Assembly: GCA_964019335.1 (NCBI GenBank)
Contig: OZ025714.1
Span: 310,001 to 374,000, forward strand
From: Diplonema japonicum
Taxonomy: Eukaryota > Euglenozoa > Diplonemea > Diplonemida > Diplonemidae
Length of the DNA stretch: 64,000 nucleotides
Reading direction: 5' to 3'
Below are positions 19,905 to 30,424 of this stretch, in pieces. The position numbers were made by a program, and so were the translations under genes. The stretch's first letter is position 1, and every line of letters begins with the position of its first letter. The notes beneath the pieces are model-generated. The model was not told the origin of the DNA. It saw only the letters and a program-made list of their open reading frames with translations, and did no database searches.

Positions 19905-21927
19905 TTATTGCCTTAACCTCTCAAGCTCCTTGGGGAGGGGCAAGCTCTTGTTGGCTTTGATTGCCTGAAGGGAGGTGCACCCAGACAAGAACCAATTGCC
20001 GATGCTGGTGATGTTGGAAAGCGGTGCGAGATCGACAGCCTGGAGGGAGGTGCACTCATCCAAGAAGCCATCGCCGATGCTGGTGATGTTGGAAAGCAGT
20101 GCGAGATCGACAGCCTGGAGGGAGGTGCACCTTCTCAAGAACCAATTGCCGATGCTGGTGATGTTGGAAAGCGGTGCGAGATCGACAGCCTGGAGGGAGG
20201 CGCACCCAGACAAGAAGCTATCGCCGATGCTGGTGATGTTGGAAAGCGGTGCGAGATCAGCCTGGAGGGAGGTGCACCCTCTCAAGAACATATTGCCGAT
20301 GCGGTGATGTTGGAAAGCGGTGCGAGATCGACAGCCTGGAGGGAGGCGCACCCAGACAAGAAGCCATGGCCGATGCTGGTGATGTTGGAAAGCGGTGCGA
20401 GATCGACAGCCTGGAGGGAGGTGCACCCTCTCAAGAACATATTGCCGATGCTGGTGATGTTGGAAAGCGGTGCGAGATCGACAGCCTGGAGGGAGGTGCA
20501 CCCAAACAAGAAGCCATCGCCGATGCTGGTGATGTTGGAAAGCGGTGCGAGATCGACAGCCTGGAGGGAGGTGCACCCAGACAAGAAGCTATCGCCGATG
20601 CTGGTGATGTTGGAAAGCGGTGCGAGATCGACAGCCTGGAGGGAGGTGCACCCAGACAAGAAGCCATGGCCGATGCTGGTGATGTTGGAAAGCGGTGCGA
20701 GATCGACAGCCTGGAGGGAGGTGCACCCTCTCAAGAACCAATTGCCGATGGTGATAGACCCTGGCCCTGTCACGGTGGGCAATGAGTCGAGAGAGAAGCG
20801 GAGTGACCTCAGCCGAGAAGAGGTCTTGTCGTATCCATGTACCAGGAAGTAAGCAGCGATGTTGCCCCGCACGCCCTTCAGCACCACGTGTTCAAAGCCC
20901 ATCACAATGGGGACGTACCTCTTATCTACATCAACCAGGGAAGCCCCTGTGAAGTCAATCACCAAGAACGGTGGACATTCCTTCAGCTTAGCAAGCAACT
21001 GAAGCTCGTCGTGCTTCACCACCACCTGCATCATTCCCAAGAACCCCCTCATGCCTGTTTCCCACTCCACAACGAGGCCCTTCCTCTTCACTTCTTCCTC
21101 TGAGGTGAGTTGGCTTGCTTCCTTCAAGGCTACAACGGGATGCTGATGTTGGTTCGGATCGTAGTGGTGGTCGATGTTGTTGTTGTTGTTGTTGTTGGTG
21201 TGCTCAGGGAAGACCTTCACCCGTCCCTTGTCTTGGAAGACAGTCTTGCTGTCGGCATCCACGAACAGATCGAAGTCGCTGCTGAAGACCTCCACCCTGC
21301 GAACCCGTCCCAGCCCGTCCTCTGCGAAGGCCTTCTCAGCCGCAACCCGAACCACTTCCACACCCGACCCCACAGCCACACGGAGCAGCCTCTTCCTCTC
21401 CTCACCGAGGAGGTGAGCTATCGCCATAAGATCCAGGAGCTGCAAAGACATGTTGGAGGGACAAGGAGAAGAAGAAGAAGGACTGCTTGGGGAGGTGCCG
21501 TCGAGAATCTCCAGAACACGAGTGCTGCTGGGCCTGTCCACAAGGTCGGGAAGGAGGAGGGCGCAGACCACGGTGCAGAGCTGCTTGTCGGACAGGTTCT
21601 TCTCGAGGAGGAGGACTGCTTCGCGGTGTGCCTTCTCTCGCTGCTCAGGGTGGGGATTGTAGAGACTCCTGACCGTCACCTCCACAATGCCCTGCCCAAA
21701 CATGCAAGGAACACCTCGTGGGCCCTCACGATGTGCGGGTGCTCCACCTCCTTCAGCAGGAACGCCTCCGCAAGGCCTTCGTTCGCCTCGTCGGTCTTCC
21801 TCCACCTCAGCAGCTTCACCGCGAACACCTTCCCATCCTTCACCGCCCTCCACACCTCCCCGTATGAACCCTTCCCGAGCTTCTCCTCCAAGCGGTACCC
21901 TTTCAGCATCTCTCCTTTTTGCCACAT
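19905..21927 (-). pseudogene. Protein kinase-BspA leucine-rich-repeat fusion, broken
   Basis: The frame from the ATG at 21927 gives a kinase N-lobe: a glycine loop GKGSYGEV near residue 18, the lysine of VFAVKLL, and a Glu-rich C-helix. Near 21700 the frame is lost and a second frame resumes with what looks like the end of a C-lobe (LLPDLVDRPSSTRVLEIL). The hinge, catalytic loop (HRD) and DFG are missing, so a deletion is likely. A linker with an Asn run leads into BspA-type repeats (CTSLQAVDLAPLSN, 25 residues each). A one-base deletion near 20303 breaks the repeat frame; past it the repeats continue to a stop at 19905. Kinase-BspA fusions occur in expanded families of some protists. This copy looks dead, or is affected by sequencing errors at two points. 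Confidence 0.7.
19967..20750 (-). repeat. Tandem 75-bp repeats (about 10.5 units) coding BspA LRRs
   Basis: Ten near-identical 75-bp units recur, marked by the segment GATCGACAGCCTGGAGGGA at about 20035, 20110, 20185, 20330, 20405, 20480, 20555, 20630 and 20705. One copy near 20246 lacks three bases, and one near 20303 lacks one base. A degenerate unit closes the array at 19967. Units differ mainly at the two residues after SIG and in the (S/R)GC(T/A) step. Confidence 0.9.
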
Positions 21928-22460
21928 TCTATTTTATTCCCCCTTCCCCCGTTCACTGTGGTGTGGTCAAGGGTACTTGAGAAATGAGACAATACTCAAA
22001 AAGGTAATAAAGACAACCTCACTCAAAAAAAAAAAAAAAAAAAAAGAAAAGTCCTCCCCAAACAAAACAACTGGTGGTAGTAGTGCGTACAATGGACAAG
22101 TCTTTTAAACCTTTTCCCTCAAAATAGATCAATCGAAACAGCAGTGAGTTCTTTTAGAACAAAAAAAGTAAGATAGGTCAGAAAAAAAAGGGTATTGAAA
22201 ATAGCACAATGATGGGTGAAGCGCAGTGGCTTACGACGCCTCACTGTGCAGAAGGAACCGTACATCAATGCGAATAAAGAGATTAAAAAGATAGCCTTCT
22301 ATTCTTCATCTTTCGACATATCCCTGAAAAAGTAGCAAGGGAGAGGGGAGGGGGGCGAAACAAAAATGCACCAATATGCCAACCTATTTTGTTTCTGTAA
22401 TATTTCTGCGGGCGGGAAGTTAGAAATTTTCCTTTGGGGGAAAAAAAAAAAAAAAAAAAG

Positions 22461-22501
22461 AATTCACTATGACATGAAAACGAAGTGGTTAGCAGCGGTC
22501 C
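22461..22501 (+). repeat. Dispersed 40-nt repeat, copy A
   Basis: AATTCACTATGA, then GAAAACGAAGTGGTTAGCA and a CGG(T/C)CC end match 45364-45401 apart from a three-base indel and a few substitutions. Both lie in gene-free, homopolymer-rich spacer. Confidence 0.55.
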
Positions 22502-23481
22502 ATATAGAAATTCTTAGCTCAGGGCAACCCGTAAGTGCCTTTCCACGTTATGTGGGAGGAGGGGGGCTCGCGAAAGAAAAGAAGAAAGAAATGCAGATCA
22601 AGTGAAGTCACAACACACCGTAAAGAGGTAGAAGAAGAAGATACAAGCGAAACAAGATGGAGAGGGAGGGGGAAAAAAATATATGAGTTAAAGGAGGCCG
22701 GTGTTGGCGGCGCCCTGCACAAGAACTGTCTACTTGATTACAGGGGGCGCGCCGCGGCCGAGTTGTAGCTTCTTCTGCGTTCCGCGTCGTGTCCTTAATG
22801 CGTGCGGTGTACAGCTCAACCCCAGCCGGTGCGTCCCGGGTAACCAAGATTCTGCGCTCGTGCAGTTTGCTGCCTGTTCGTCACCCTGAGCATCTGCATT
22901 ATGTTCTTCCACTCGGGCGCTACCGGTGATGACCGACGAGGAGGTCAACAGCGAACAACACATCTGATGTACTTCTTATATTTCCATGTTATCCCCACCA
23001 CCTGAAAAAAAGAAGAAGGTAAACCTCCCCCCTTTTTGTCACAGCTGACTAAATAACGCTGCCTGGAGATATGGTGATAAGGAAACAAATTGCGCATATG
23101 GTAAAGAAAAGGGCAAATAATAAAAAAGGGGGGGGGGGTAAGTAAAATTGGAAAGATGCACCTTCTTCACACCCCAGCTGACTAAATCATGCTGTTCGTG
23201 GCTGCCACTGGTAGGCGCCACGGGGTCCTTCTCCTCTTTCTGTGGCCAAGAATAAAAAAGAAGAAGAAAAAAAAAGAAAAGTGCTAATCCATTACTAACG
23301 GAGTAAAAAATCGAAACAAACAAAAACAATAAGAGATAACAGAGGGCCAGTGTTGGTGGCCGCCCTGCACTTCATCTTAAAGAAAAAAAATTGAAAAAAA
23401 AAAAGAAGAAGAAAAATTCGTAGCTGTTTTGCGCTGGTAAAAAAATCATATATATATATATATGGGAGAAAGAAGAATAAG

Positions 23482-23527
23482 ATTACTGTAAACCAATATA
23501 ATTCCGGAAATTTATTGTTTTACAGAA
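23482..23527. repeat. 46-bp hairpin with TACTGTAAAMC-type ends
   Basis: The left arm (23482-23507) and right arm (23504-23527) pair around a central TTCCGGAA, with one indel and about three mismatches. The ends resemble those of the 93-bp elements at 12157 and 45012. A TA microsatellite lies next to it. Confidence 0.5.
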
Positions 23528-23552
23528 TCTTTTTTTTTTTTTGTTTTTTTCT

Positions 23553-24883
23553 TTAGAATTCAAAGGTCTCGGGGAGCAAATCGAAAGCAACATAAGAAGT
23601 GGAGAACTCCTTACACGCCTTCCTCAACGGAGCAAGCATCCCACCAGGCCCGCAGAAGAGGACGGCAACTTTTGTTTTCACCGGATTTAAGTGCATTCTC
23701 CTGCTGAAGGATTCCACAACCTGCCGGACATCCATCCTCCCCGACCCCGTCTGCAGCCTTGTGCGGTAAATCGTGAGCCCGTGCTTCTCCGTCATCGGGA
23801 CTATTTGGGTCACATCGTCGCGAACACTCCAGTGTGTTTCCAGCAAATACACAATCCTCCTGCGGCAAGCCTGGTCAATGACGGACGTGGCGATGGACCG
23901 CATAGGGGTGATACCTATCCCGCCAGCAATGAACAAAAAATGGCTTTACTTCTCGGAGTCAATGTCTATAGACGTGCACCCGTACGCACCGTCAAGAAGG
24001 ATTTTATGTTTCTCGTCCGGTTTTTGCAAAGCTAGCGACATAAGTCGCTGGCCCCAGTCACCCGCACAACGGATGTGGAACTTGGCAACAGGCCCTTCGC
24101 ACGGAGCGGACGAGAACGAAATAGGGTGCCACTGGAAACTCCCGATCTCCGGAATGGAAAGAAACACGTACTGCCCTGCCCTGTACCGCACCCCTTCCAC
24201 GGACACCTCCACGATGTTGGTCCCGATGATGTGGGTCAGCGTTCCTTCCTTCGGTTGGAACATTGAAGTGTACACCTTGCGGATGGTGATGTCAATGAGG
24301 AACAGCGCGATGCTGATGAAAATACCCTTTGCATGGTGCAGTACGAGGAACACGAGGTACAGGGTAAAGAACACCCATTGTGCGGAGAGGAACAAATCGT
24401 AGGCTCTCCGTCTGATGGGTGGCAGTGATGACAGAATAAGCATGACGGAGCACACCCCAGCGCAGAGTCCTGTCACGAGCCGTGCGTGATGATCAGATCT
24501 TGTGGCATCGCGGGAAACGAAAGCGATAACACCATGCAGGATGGCACTGTTGTTCGCCATTATCGCCGCCCTCTTGTGGTACGCTATCCTCCTTTCAAAC
24601 GGTATCCCGAACAGAAAGCTGAGCGGGGAGTTTCTTGCCGCCGTCGCGAAGGCCGCCATGAGGGGGATCTCGGCCAGTACTCCGCTTGTGTGGGTGTCCC
24701 ATTTGCAGATGCTGAGCGCCATTACCTTCGCCAGCAGGATGAATAGGATGATCTCACCTAATGTTATCCCCTGAAGATAACACGCTGCAAAGGGTGCGCC
24801 ATGACCCACCTCGCTCTTAAAGCACACCGCCACGAAGCCGATGTGTCCTCATACGGTGTCCACTGCTTCACCTCGATGTACAT
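23553..24883 (-). pseudogene. NADPH oxidase/ferric reductase-like flavocytochrome, broken
   Basis: A likely start is the ATG at 24883 (MYIEVKQWTP). The frame changes before 24833 and then runs through four to five membrane segments. The FAD-binding motif (HPISFSS), an in-frame TAA at 23946-23948, and the NAD(P)-binding half (GGIGITP; VLFCGPGGM) follow in the same frame to the stop at 23553. The first haem pair keeps the H-x13-H spacing (YHKRAAIM...AILHG). In the second helix pair only the distal HH of LVLHHAKG is present, and the usual first His is Gln/Trp (SAQWVFF). The frameshift, the nonsense codon and the missing ligand point to a decayed gene. TAA ends several intact genes here, so reassignment is unlikely. 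Confidence 0.75.
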
Positions 24884-25044
24884 TTGCGTGTTTTTCTTTT
24901 GTCAAAAAGATTCAAAGAACCTAAAAAAAATATGATTTTTTATTTTATTCATGGGGGGCATTAAAAAAAAGAATGAATGATAAAAAAAAAAAAAAAAAAA
25001 AAAACTGATAGCGGAGGATGTGAGTAAAAAACAAAAAAAAAAAA

Positions 25045-26199
25045 TCAAACGTACACAACGTTCTCCCTTGTGATGGGTCTCATGCAGTCCCCGCCCATGG
25101 CGTTCTTGAGATCGGCTTCCAAGGTCTCCGGAACAGGGTAAGCTTCCTTCCCCTTATTATTCTGCAGAACGAACACACCACTGTCGTACGAAGACGGGCG
25201 GTGGAGGGCAGGACGGATATACTGTGCACCGTCCGTGAAAGAATGCTGCCGAGCAGAGATAGTGAAGGACGACACAAGGTGGGGGGACGTGGTAAGCTGT
25301 GTCCACGCTTGTACTTCCTTCCAAACGGGAACTATAACAACAAAGCTCAACGCCCCTGTTGCACTGCTCAGCAACATATCTATATGCTCCGCGCAAGCCG
25401 TCATAGTCTCTGGGACAAACGGCGGGTTAGCTTCATAAGAACCTTCCTGGGGCGAAATGTCGAAGAAATTCCCCAAGCTCCCGAATACAGCATCCGTGTC
25501 AGGAAATGCCGAGCAGTACTTTCTGTACCTGCAGTTCAACGGAGACGCGAAAGCCTCGCAAGTGACGTTCATTGATTTATGAAGTACATCGAAAGCTTCC
25601 CCAGTAAGCCCTGCTTGGTACCCATGGCCACCTAGTGAGTCGTATCGTAGAACTACCTTGAACACATCGCTGTCGAAGGATTCTTCTGAGCCTTTGTGGA
25701 GTTTCCATAGTTTTTCGTAATGGGTGTTGTTGATGCTTTGGTATGCCTTTTTCGAGGCGGGGTGGAGGTTTATTTTGTCCCAGAGTTGTTCTTTCGTGAC
25801 GGCGTTGTCGCTTTCGGGTGCTTCTGGGGCGTTTTTTAGTGCCGCTCTGCATTTCTCGGTCATTTTTCGCATGGGTTTTGCGATTGCGACTGGGTCCCGG
25901 ATGCCGCCGCGAAGAAGGTCTTTTAAGAGTGCGCCGTCTTCTGCACCGCATGGTAGTAACGGGTCGCCCTTGTCCTGCAGCAGGCTTCGCGCGTGCCACC
26001 TTTCGAAGCACAGAAGCGGGGGTTTCACGCCCTGTTTTTTGCACTCTCTCACTAGCGCTGTTCTTAGGTTCTTGACTCTCGCCGCTCGGTGGATCTCTAC
26101 CGCTACCGTTGTCTCCGGGATGCTCAGCTCGTCTTTCTTCGGTTTTTTGGTGACGTCGGCGTGCTCGACATCTTCATCTAAAAGCTTTCGTTTGTTCAT
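25045..26199 (-). CDS. PCIF1: PCIF1-like cap-adenosine N6-methyltransferase
   Basis: 384 residues, single exon, ATG at 26199 right after a run of A. The C-terminal half matches the PCIF1/CAPAM family: NCRYRKYCSAFPDTDAVFGS, then the catalytic NPPF at residues 258-261, then SFVVIVPVW and a late HSFTDGAQYI segment. In animals PCIF1 methylates N6 of the cap-adjacent 2'-O-methyladenosine. The N-terminus has a basic nuclear-type signal (KKPKKDE) and lacks the WW domain of the animal enzyme; overall it is much shorter than human PCIF1. In Euglenozoa the spliced-leader cap carries N6-methylated adenosine (known in trypanosomes). An involvement of this protein there is inference only. Confidence 0.85.
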   Translation of the reverse strand: MNKRKLLDEDVEHADVTKKPKKDELSIPETTVAVEIHRAARVKNLRTALVRECKKQGVKPPLLCFERWHARSLLQDKGDPLLPCGAEDGALLKDLLRGGIRDPVAIAKPMRKMTEKCRAALKNAPEAPESDNAVTKEQLWDKINLHPASKKAYQSINNTHYEKLWKLHKGSEESFDSDVFKVVLRYDSLGGHGYQAGLTGEAFDVLHKSMNVTCEAFASPLNCRYRKYCSAFPDTDAVFGSLGNFFDISPQEGSYEANPPFVPETMTACAEHIDMLLSSATGALSFVVIVPVWKEVQAWTQLTTSPHLVSSFTISARQHSFTDGAQYIRPALHRPSSYDSGVFVLQNNKGKEAYPVPETLEADLKNAMGGDCMRPITRENVVYV

Positions 26200-26578
26200 T
26201 TTTTTTTTTTTTTTTACCGTCCCCGTATTCGCCCTTTTATTTTTTGTTTTTTGTTTTGGTGGGTAAACAGAAGAAATAAAAGAGAAAAAAAAGGGGGGTA
26301 AAAAAAAGTTAAGGAAAAAGCGCGGAAATTTACCTGCAAATAAAAAAAAAAAAAAAAAAAAAAAACGAAAAAGGAAGAGGAGAAAAAAAAAAAGATAAAA
26401 ATAAGAAAGATGTCCAAGAAAGGGGGAGGGGCATAAAAAAAAACAAAAGGAGACCCTCCCCCCAACCCCCTTTAAATAACTTCTACCTTTTTTTTTTCAT
26501 TTTATCTTTTTTTTTTTTCCTCCGGAAAAAAAAAACTTTGGAGTATTTTTTTTTTTTTTTTTTTTCGAAAAAAAAAAC

Positions 26579-26615
<37 letters not shown>

Positions 26616-26688
26616 TACGTTGCCATTATTTATATGCTCAAACAACGTTTTTTTTTTTTTTTTTTTTTTTTTTATCTTCCTCCTTTAT

Positions 26689-27371
26689 TTAAGACAGCCC
26701 AACGACGGTACCATCATCTTCCACGTCAATGCAATAGTACGCGGGTCTGGTAGGCAGCCCTGGCATGGTAGAAATGTCCCCAAGAAGCGGGAAGACAAAG
26801 CGAGCTCCGCAGTTAACTCGGATGTCTTTGATAGGAACCGTGAAGCCCGTTGGGGCGCCCTTGAGGTCGGGGTTGTGCGAGAAACTGTATTGGGTCTTCG
26901 CCATGCAGATGGGATAGCCCCCGTAACCGACGGCTTCAAAGCGGGCCAGCTTTTCCTCCACTTCTGGGGTGTAGGTGCATCCATCAGCACCGTAGATTTC
27001 CTTACAAATTGCTTCGATCTTTCCCTTCAGGGGCATTTCGTCAGGGTAGGTGAATTTGAAATCGGGGGCGATACGAGTTGCTCTCACCAAGGCGGCAGCA
27101 GCGTCCACAGCCCCCTCTCCTCCTTTTTGCCAGTGATTCGATGTCACGCAATCGAAAGCGCCAGCTTCCTTGGCCAGTTTTGTGATGGCCTCGATCTCCT
27201 CATCCGTGTCGTTCACGAACCTGTTCAGAACGACGACAGCAGGGACGCCGAACTTCTTGAAGTTTTCGATGTGTTTTTTCAGGTTGGCAAACCCGGTTTT
27301 CACTGCCTCCACATCGGGCTTGGACGCCTCGGGGACCGTCTTCCCAGCGTGGAATTTCAACGCCCTCGCCT

Positions 27372-27414
<43 letters not shown>

Positions 27415-28810
27415 TTAAGTTTTTTTAAGTTTACCGTTGCGACAATGACGCCAGCATCGGGTTTCAAACCGGAGGCCCTGCATTTGATGTTGAAGAATTT
27501 CTCGCCTCCCATGTCCGCGCCGAAGCCTGCCTCGGTCAACACAAAACCGTCCTCACCGACAAGCTTCAAAGCGATCTCGTCGGCGACAATGGACGAGTTC
27601 CCGTGCGCGATGTTCCCAAAGGGCCCCGCGTGCACGAATACCTGGTGTGTGTTTTTATTTTTTATTTTTTTTATTTTTTGAACGTACCGGTGTGCCTTCG
27701 ATGGTTTGCATCAATGTGGGTTCGATCGTGTCCTTCAGCAAAGCGAGCATCGCGCCTGCACAGCCGATGTCGTCCGCCGTGACAGGATCGCCTTTTGTCG
27801 ACGTTGCGACCACGATGTTCCTCAACCGCTGACGGTAGTCCGTCATGTTCTTCGCAAGCGCAAGAATCGCCATTGTTTCTGAGGCGACAGCGATGTCATA
27901 CCCAGTCTCCCTGGTCTTTCCTTTTTCAGCGGGGCCCTGCCCGACGGTGATGTTGCGAAGGAAACGATCGTTAACATCGGTGACCCTTCTCCAGGAGATC
28001 GTGGAGGGGTCAATATCGAGGCGGGCGAAACGAATTTGTTCGTCTTTTGTCAGATCATTCGGGTCCGTCTTGGTAATGCCTAGTTTTGCAAGCCTGCGCA
28101 GCATTGGAGGTGCAAACTCTTTCTTTCCGTTTGGCAGTGTCACTAAGCGTCTGTACAAAGCATCATCAGGCTGTGTTTGTTCATGAAACACCCTTGTGTC
28201 AATGGCAGCAGCGAGAAGATTGTTAGCTGCGGTGATGGCGTGGATGTCGCCGGTTCCGTGCAGATTGAATTCTTCCATGGGAATTGCTTGGGCGTAACCT
28301 CCGCCTGCCGCACCGCCTTTAACACCAAAGGTTGGGCCTTGTGATGGTTGTCTTACGCATGCAAAGACTTTTCTTTCAAGATGAGCCCCGAGTGCTTGGG
28401 TTAACCCGATTGTGGTGGTGGATTTTCCTTCGCCCAGCGGGGTTGGGTTTATCCCGGCAACAACCACGTACTTCCCGTTTTTGTTGTGCTTCATGCTGTC
28501 CAGGACGCCAAGGGACACCTTTGCCTTGTGTTTCCCGTAGTAGTTTACATAGTCCTCGTCTAAATCCAGGCCTTCAGCGATTTTCTTAATGGGAAGCATG
28601 TGTTTTGCTCGTGTTTGTGCGATTTCGATATCCGACGGTACTGGGTACAACGCCTCGTTCGGCCTCAGCTTGTTGTGAACATGTGTAACACGGGCCATCT
28701 TTGCTGGTTTGGGACCGCCTGTTAGTGTTGACTTTTTTTTTCTTCTTCTTTTTTTTTTTTTTGTTGTTTTTTTTTTTGTTTTGTTTTTGCTAATACCCAC
28801 CTGATGCCAT
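26689..28810 (-). CDS. FTHFS: Formate-tetrahydrofolate ligase, four exons
   Basis: Exons 28810-28801, 28718-27688, 27641-27435 and 27369-26689 give 642 residues. The introns are 82, 46 and 65 bases, GT-AG. The first exon is only ten bases (ATGGCATCAG) and joins in frame to give [14 protein letters not shown]; without it a start at 28698 would serve. The ATP-binding signature [12 protein letters not shown] is at residues 95-106. [11 protein letters not shown], the [12 protein letters not shown] segment and [13 protein letters not shown] follow, all classic for the family. The enzyme joins formate to tetrahydrofolate with ATP, making 10-formyl-THF for purine and other one-carbon reactions. It is monofunctional; no dehydrogenase-cyclohydrolase domain is attached. 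At the last junction ATV-RALK of relatives reads AT-ARALK. Confidence 0.93.
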
Positions 28811-30424
28811 TCTGCCCGTAAGCACTTTTCTTGTTGCGTTAAACGTTTTTTTTTTTTTTTTTTTTTTTTTTTTCCCTCTTTTTTTTTTTTTAAAAGGTAG
28901 ATCATGGTTTCTTCAAGCGAAGCGAACTGTGAAAAAAGAAAGAAAGAAAAAAAAAAAAAAGAAGAATAACATAAGGTTTGGTAGGAACAAAGGGGAGAAA
29001 AAAAAAGTAAAAAAAAATAAAGTAGGGGGGGGGAAGGGATCACTCTCTTATCTTGCAACTGGTATGCATAGGTAACTCACGATAAAAAAAAATAAAAAAT
29101 AAAAAATAAAAAGCGACAAGACTCCCACAGGTTTCTAACCAGGGAAGTCTTACACAACAGGCCTTGCTCGTTTCCTTTCTTGGCTTTAGAGATATTGAAA
29201 CCATTATAACATAAATGTATGATAAAAGGGGGGAGTGGGAGTAGGAAAAAATAGAAAGTATAAAAAAAAAAAAAAAGAAGAAGAAAAAAACACAAAAGAG
29301 GACATGCTAGTACCGTAATTCTTAATTATTTTTTACCCTGTTGTGCGTAGCCCTCTAGACGGTGCTAGAGCTATTGAGAGGGGCATTTTCTATTTTTGAA
29401 TTTCTTTTTTTTTTTTTCTTGTTATTATTGCTCAGGTGATTTAGTGCTAATTCAAAAACACGGTAGGTTTTCACTTTTTTTTTTTTAATTTCACTCTTCG
29501 TCATTTTCTTCACTACTAGGGACCTCATATTTAACTCGAATTATTTAACGCGAAATGGCCATTATTTAACTAGTTAAATAATAAGATTTTGGAGGTATAA
29601 TGGCGCTTCAGAGTGGAAAAAAATGTACCCAACCCCTTGAAAACTTTTTTGGGGTGAGGGGGTATTTTGACTATTTTTAGCCATCTGAGGCCATTTCGGC
29701 CCTTAAAAGTGGGAATAAAATGCTTAGCTTCCCCTTAAAATGCCACAGCGAAAAAGCTATCCCGTATTACCTTTAGGAAATCCCCCCCCCAAAAAAAAAG
29801 AAAGCTGACCCGTGTGAGGAAAACAGCAGTGAAGAGTGAGTGACTCAAATGACGAAGAAAGAAAAATAAAACGACTTACTTGCCGCCAAATAACAAAAGC
29901 CGCCTTTTTAGTTTTAGTTTTTTTTTCCCCTGTAAAAAAAAGGGGGGGGGGGCTTTTTTCTGAAATAATGAAAAGACAAGAAATGCAAGCAGGTGTGGCC
30001 TGTCCATCACCCCATCCAGCAATCAAATCACAGCAAAGGAAATCAAAGTGACGCTCACCAAGGGGTTGCAATAAGATGGAAGGAAACTTCGGCAGCACCC
30101 CCCCCCCCCCCCCCAATCTCTACAAAGAAACATACAACAAAGAAACACAACGTTTTTTTACCCCCTTTTTTTTCTGTGTTCGCCCCTCCCTTTGAAAAAG
30201 ATACCTCCCCCCCCCCCCCCCCCCCCCCACTCATGGTCAATTATACGGTATCTGTCAAATTTAAAAAAAAAAGAATCGTGTCCTGGAACTTTTAAAAAGG
30301 GGGAAAGTGCAATTAGACCATAATACCCCCTCCCCTCCCCCCCTTCTATAAATCCCACCCCAACCCCTTGCAATACGTTTTTTTTTTTTTTTTTCTTTTT
30401 TTTTTTTTTTTTCCCCCTTCTTCT
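28811..30424. other. 1.6-kb gene-free spacer
   Basis: Homopolymer-rich spacer between the FTHFS and 5-phosphatase genes, with C and G runs (30098-30114, 30204-30228). It contains the palindrome at 29561-29582. I see no supported gene. Confidence 0.5.
29561..29582. repeat. 22-bp perfect palindrome
   Basis: ATTATTTAACT followed by AGTTAAATAAT is its own reverse complement, with no spacer. A half-copy (TTATTTAAC) lies just upstream at 29541. Confidence 0.8.

Larger units (their letters stand above)
21928..23552. other. 1.6-kb gene-free region with small dispersed repeats
   Basis: No coding frame is supported. It contains a repeat shared with 45364-45401 and two related copies of GGCC(A/G)GTGTTGGNGGC...CCCTGCAC (near 22696 and 23346). 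CAGCTGACTAAAT also occurs twice (near 23043 and 23175). A (TA)n microsatellite is at about 23447-23463. A tRNA-like A-box stretch near 22218 has no matching B-box. Confidence 0.5.

Noticed and set aside
21695-21725. A GT...AG interval that would rejoin the kinase frames
   Set aside because: It would be a 23-base intron, far shorter than all others here, and the kinase catalytic core would still be missing.
22213-22262. tRNA-like A-box (GCGCAGTGGCTTACGACGC) suggesting a tRNA or SINE
   Set aside because: There is no B-box (GGTTCRA type), and acceptor and T stems do not pair.
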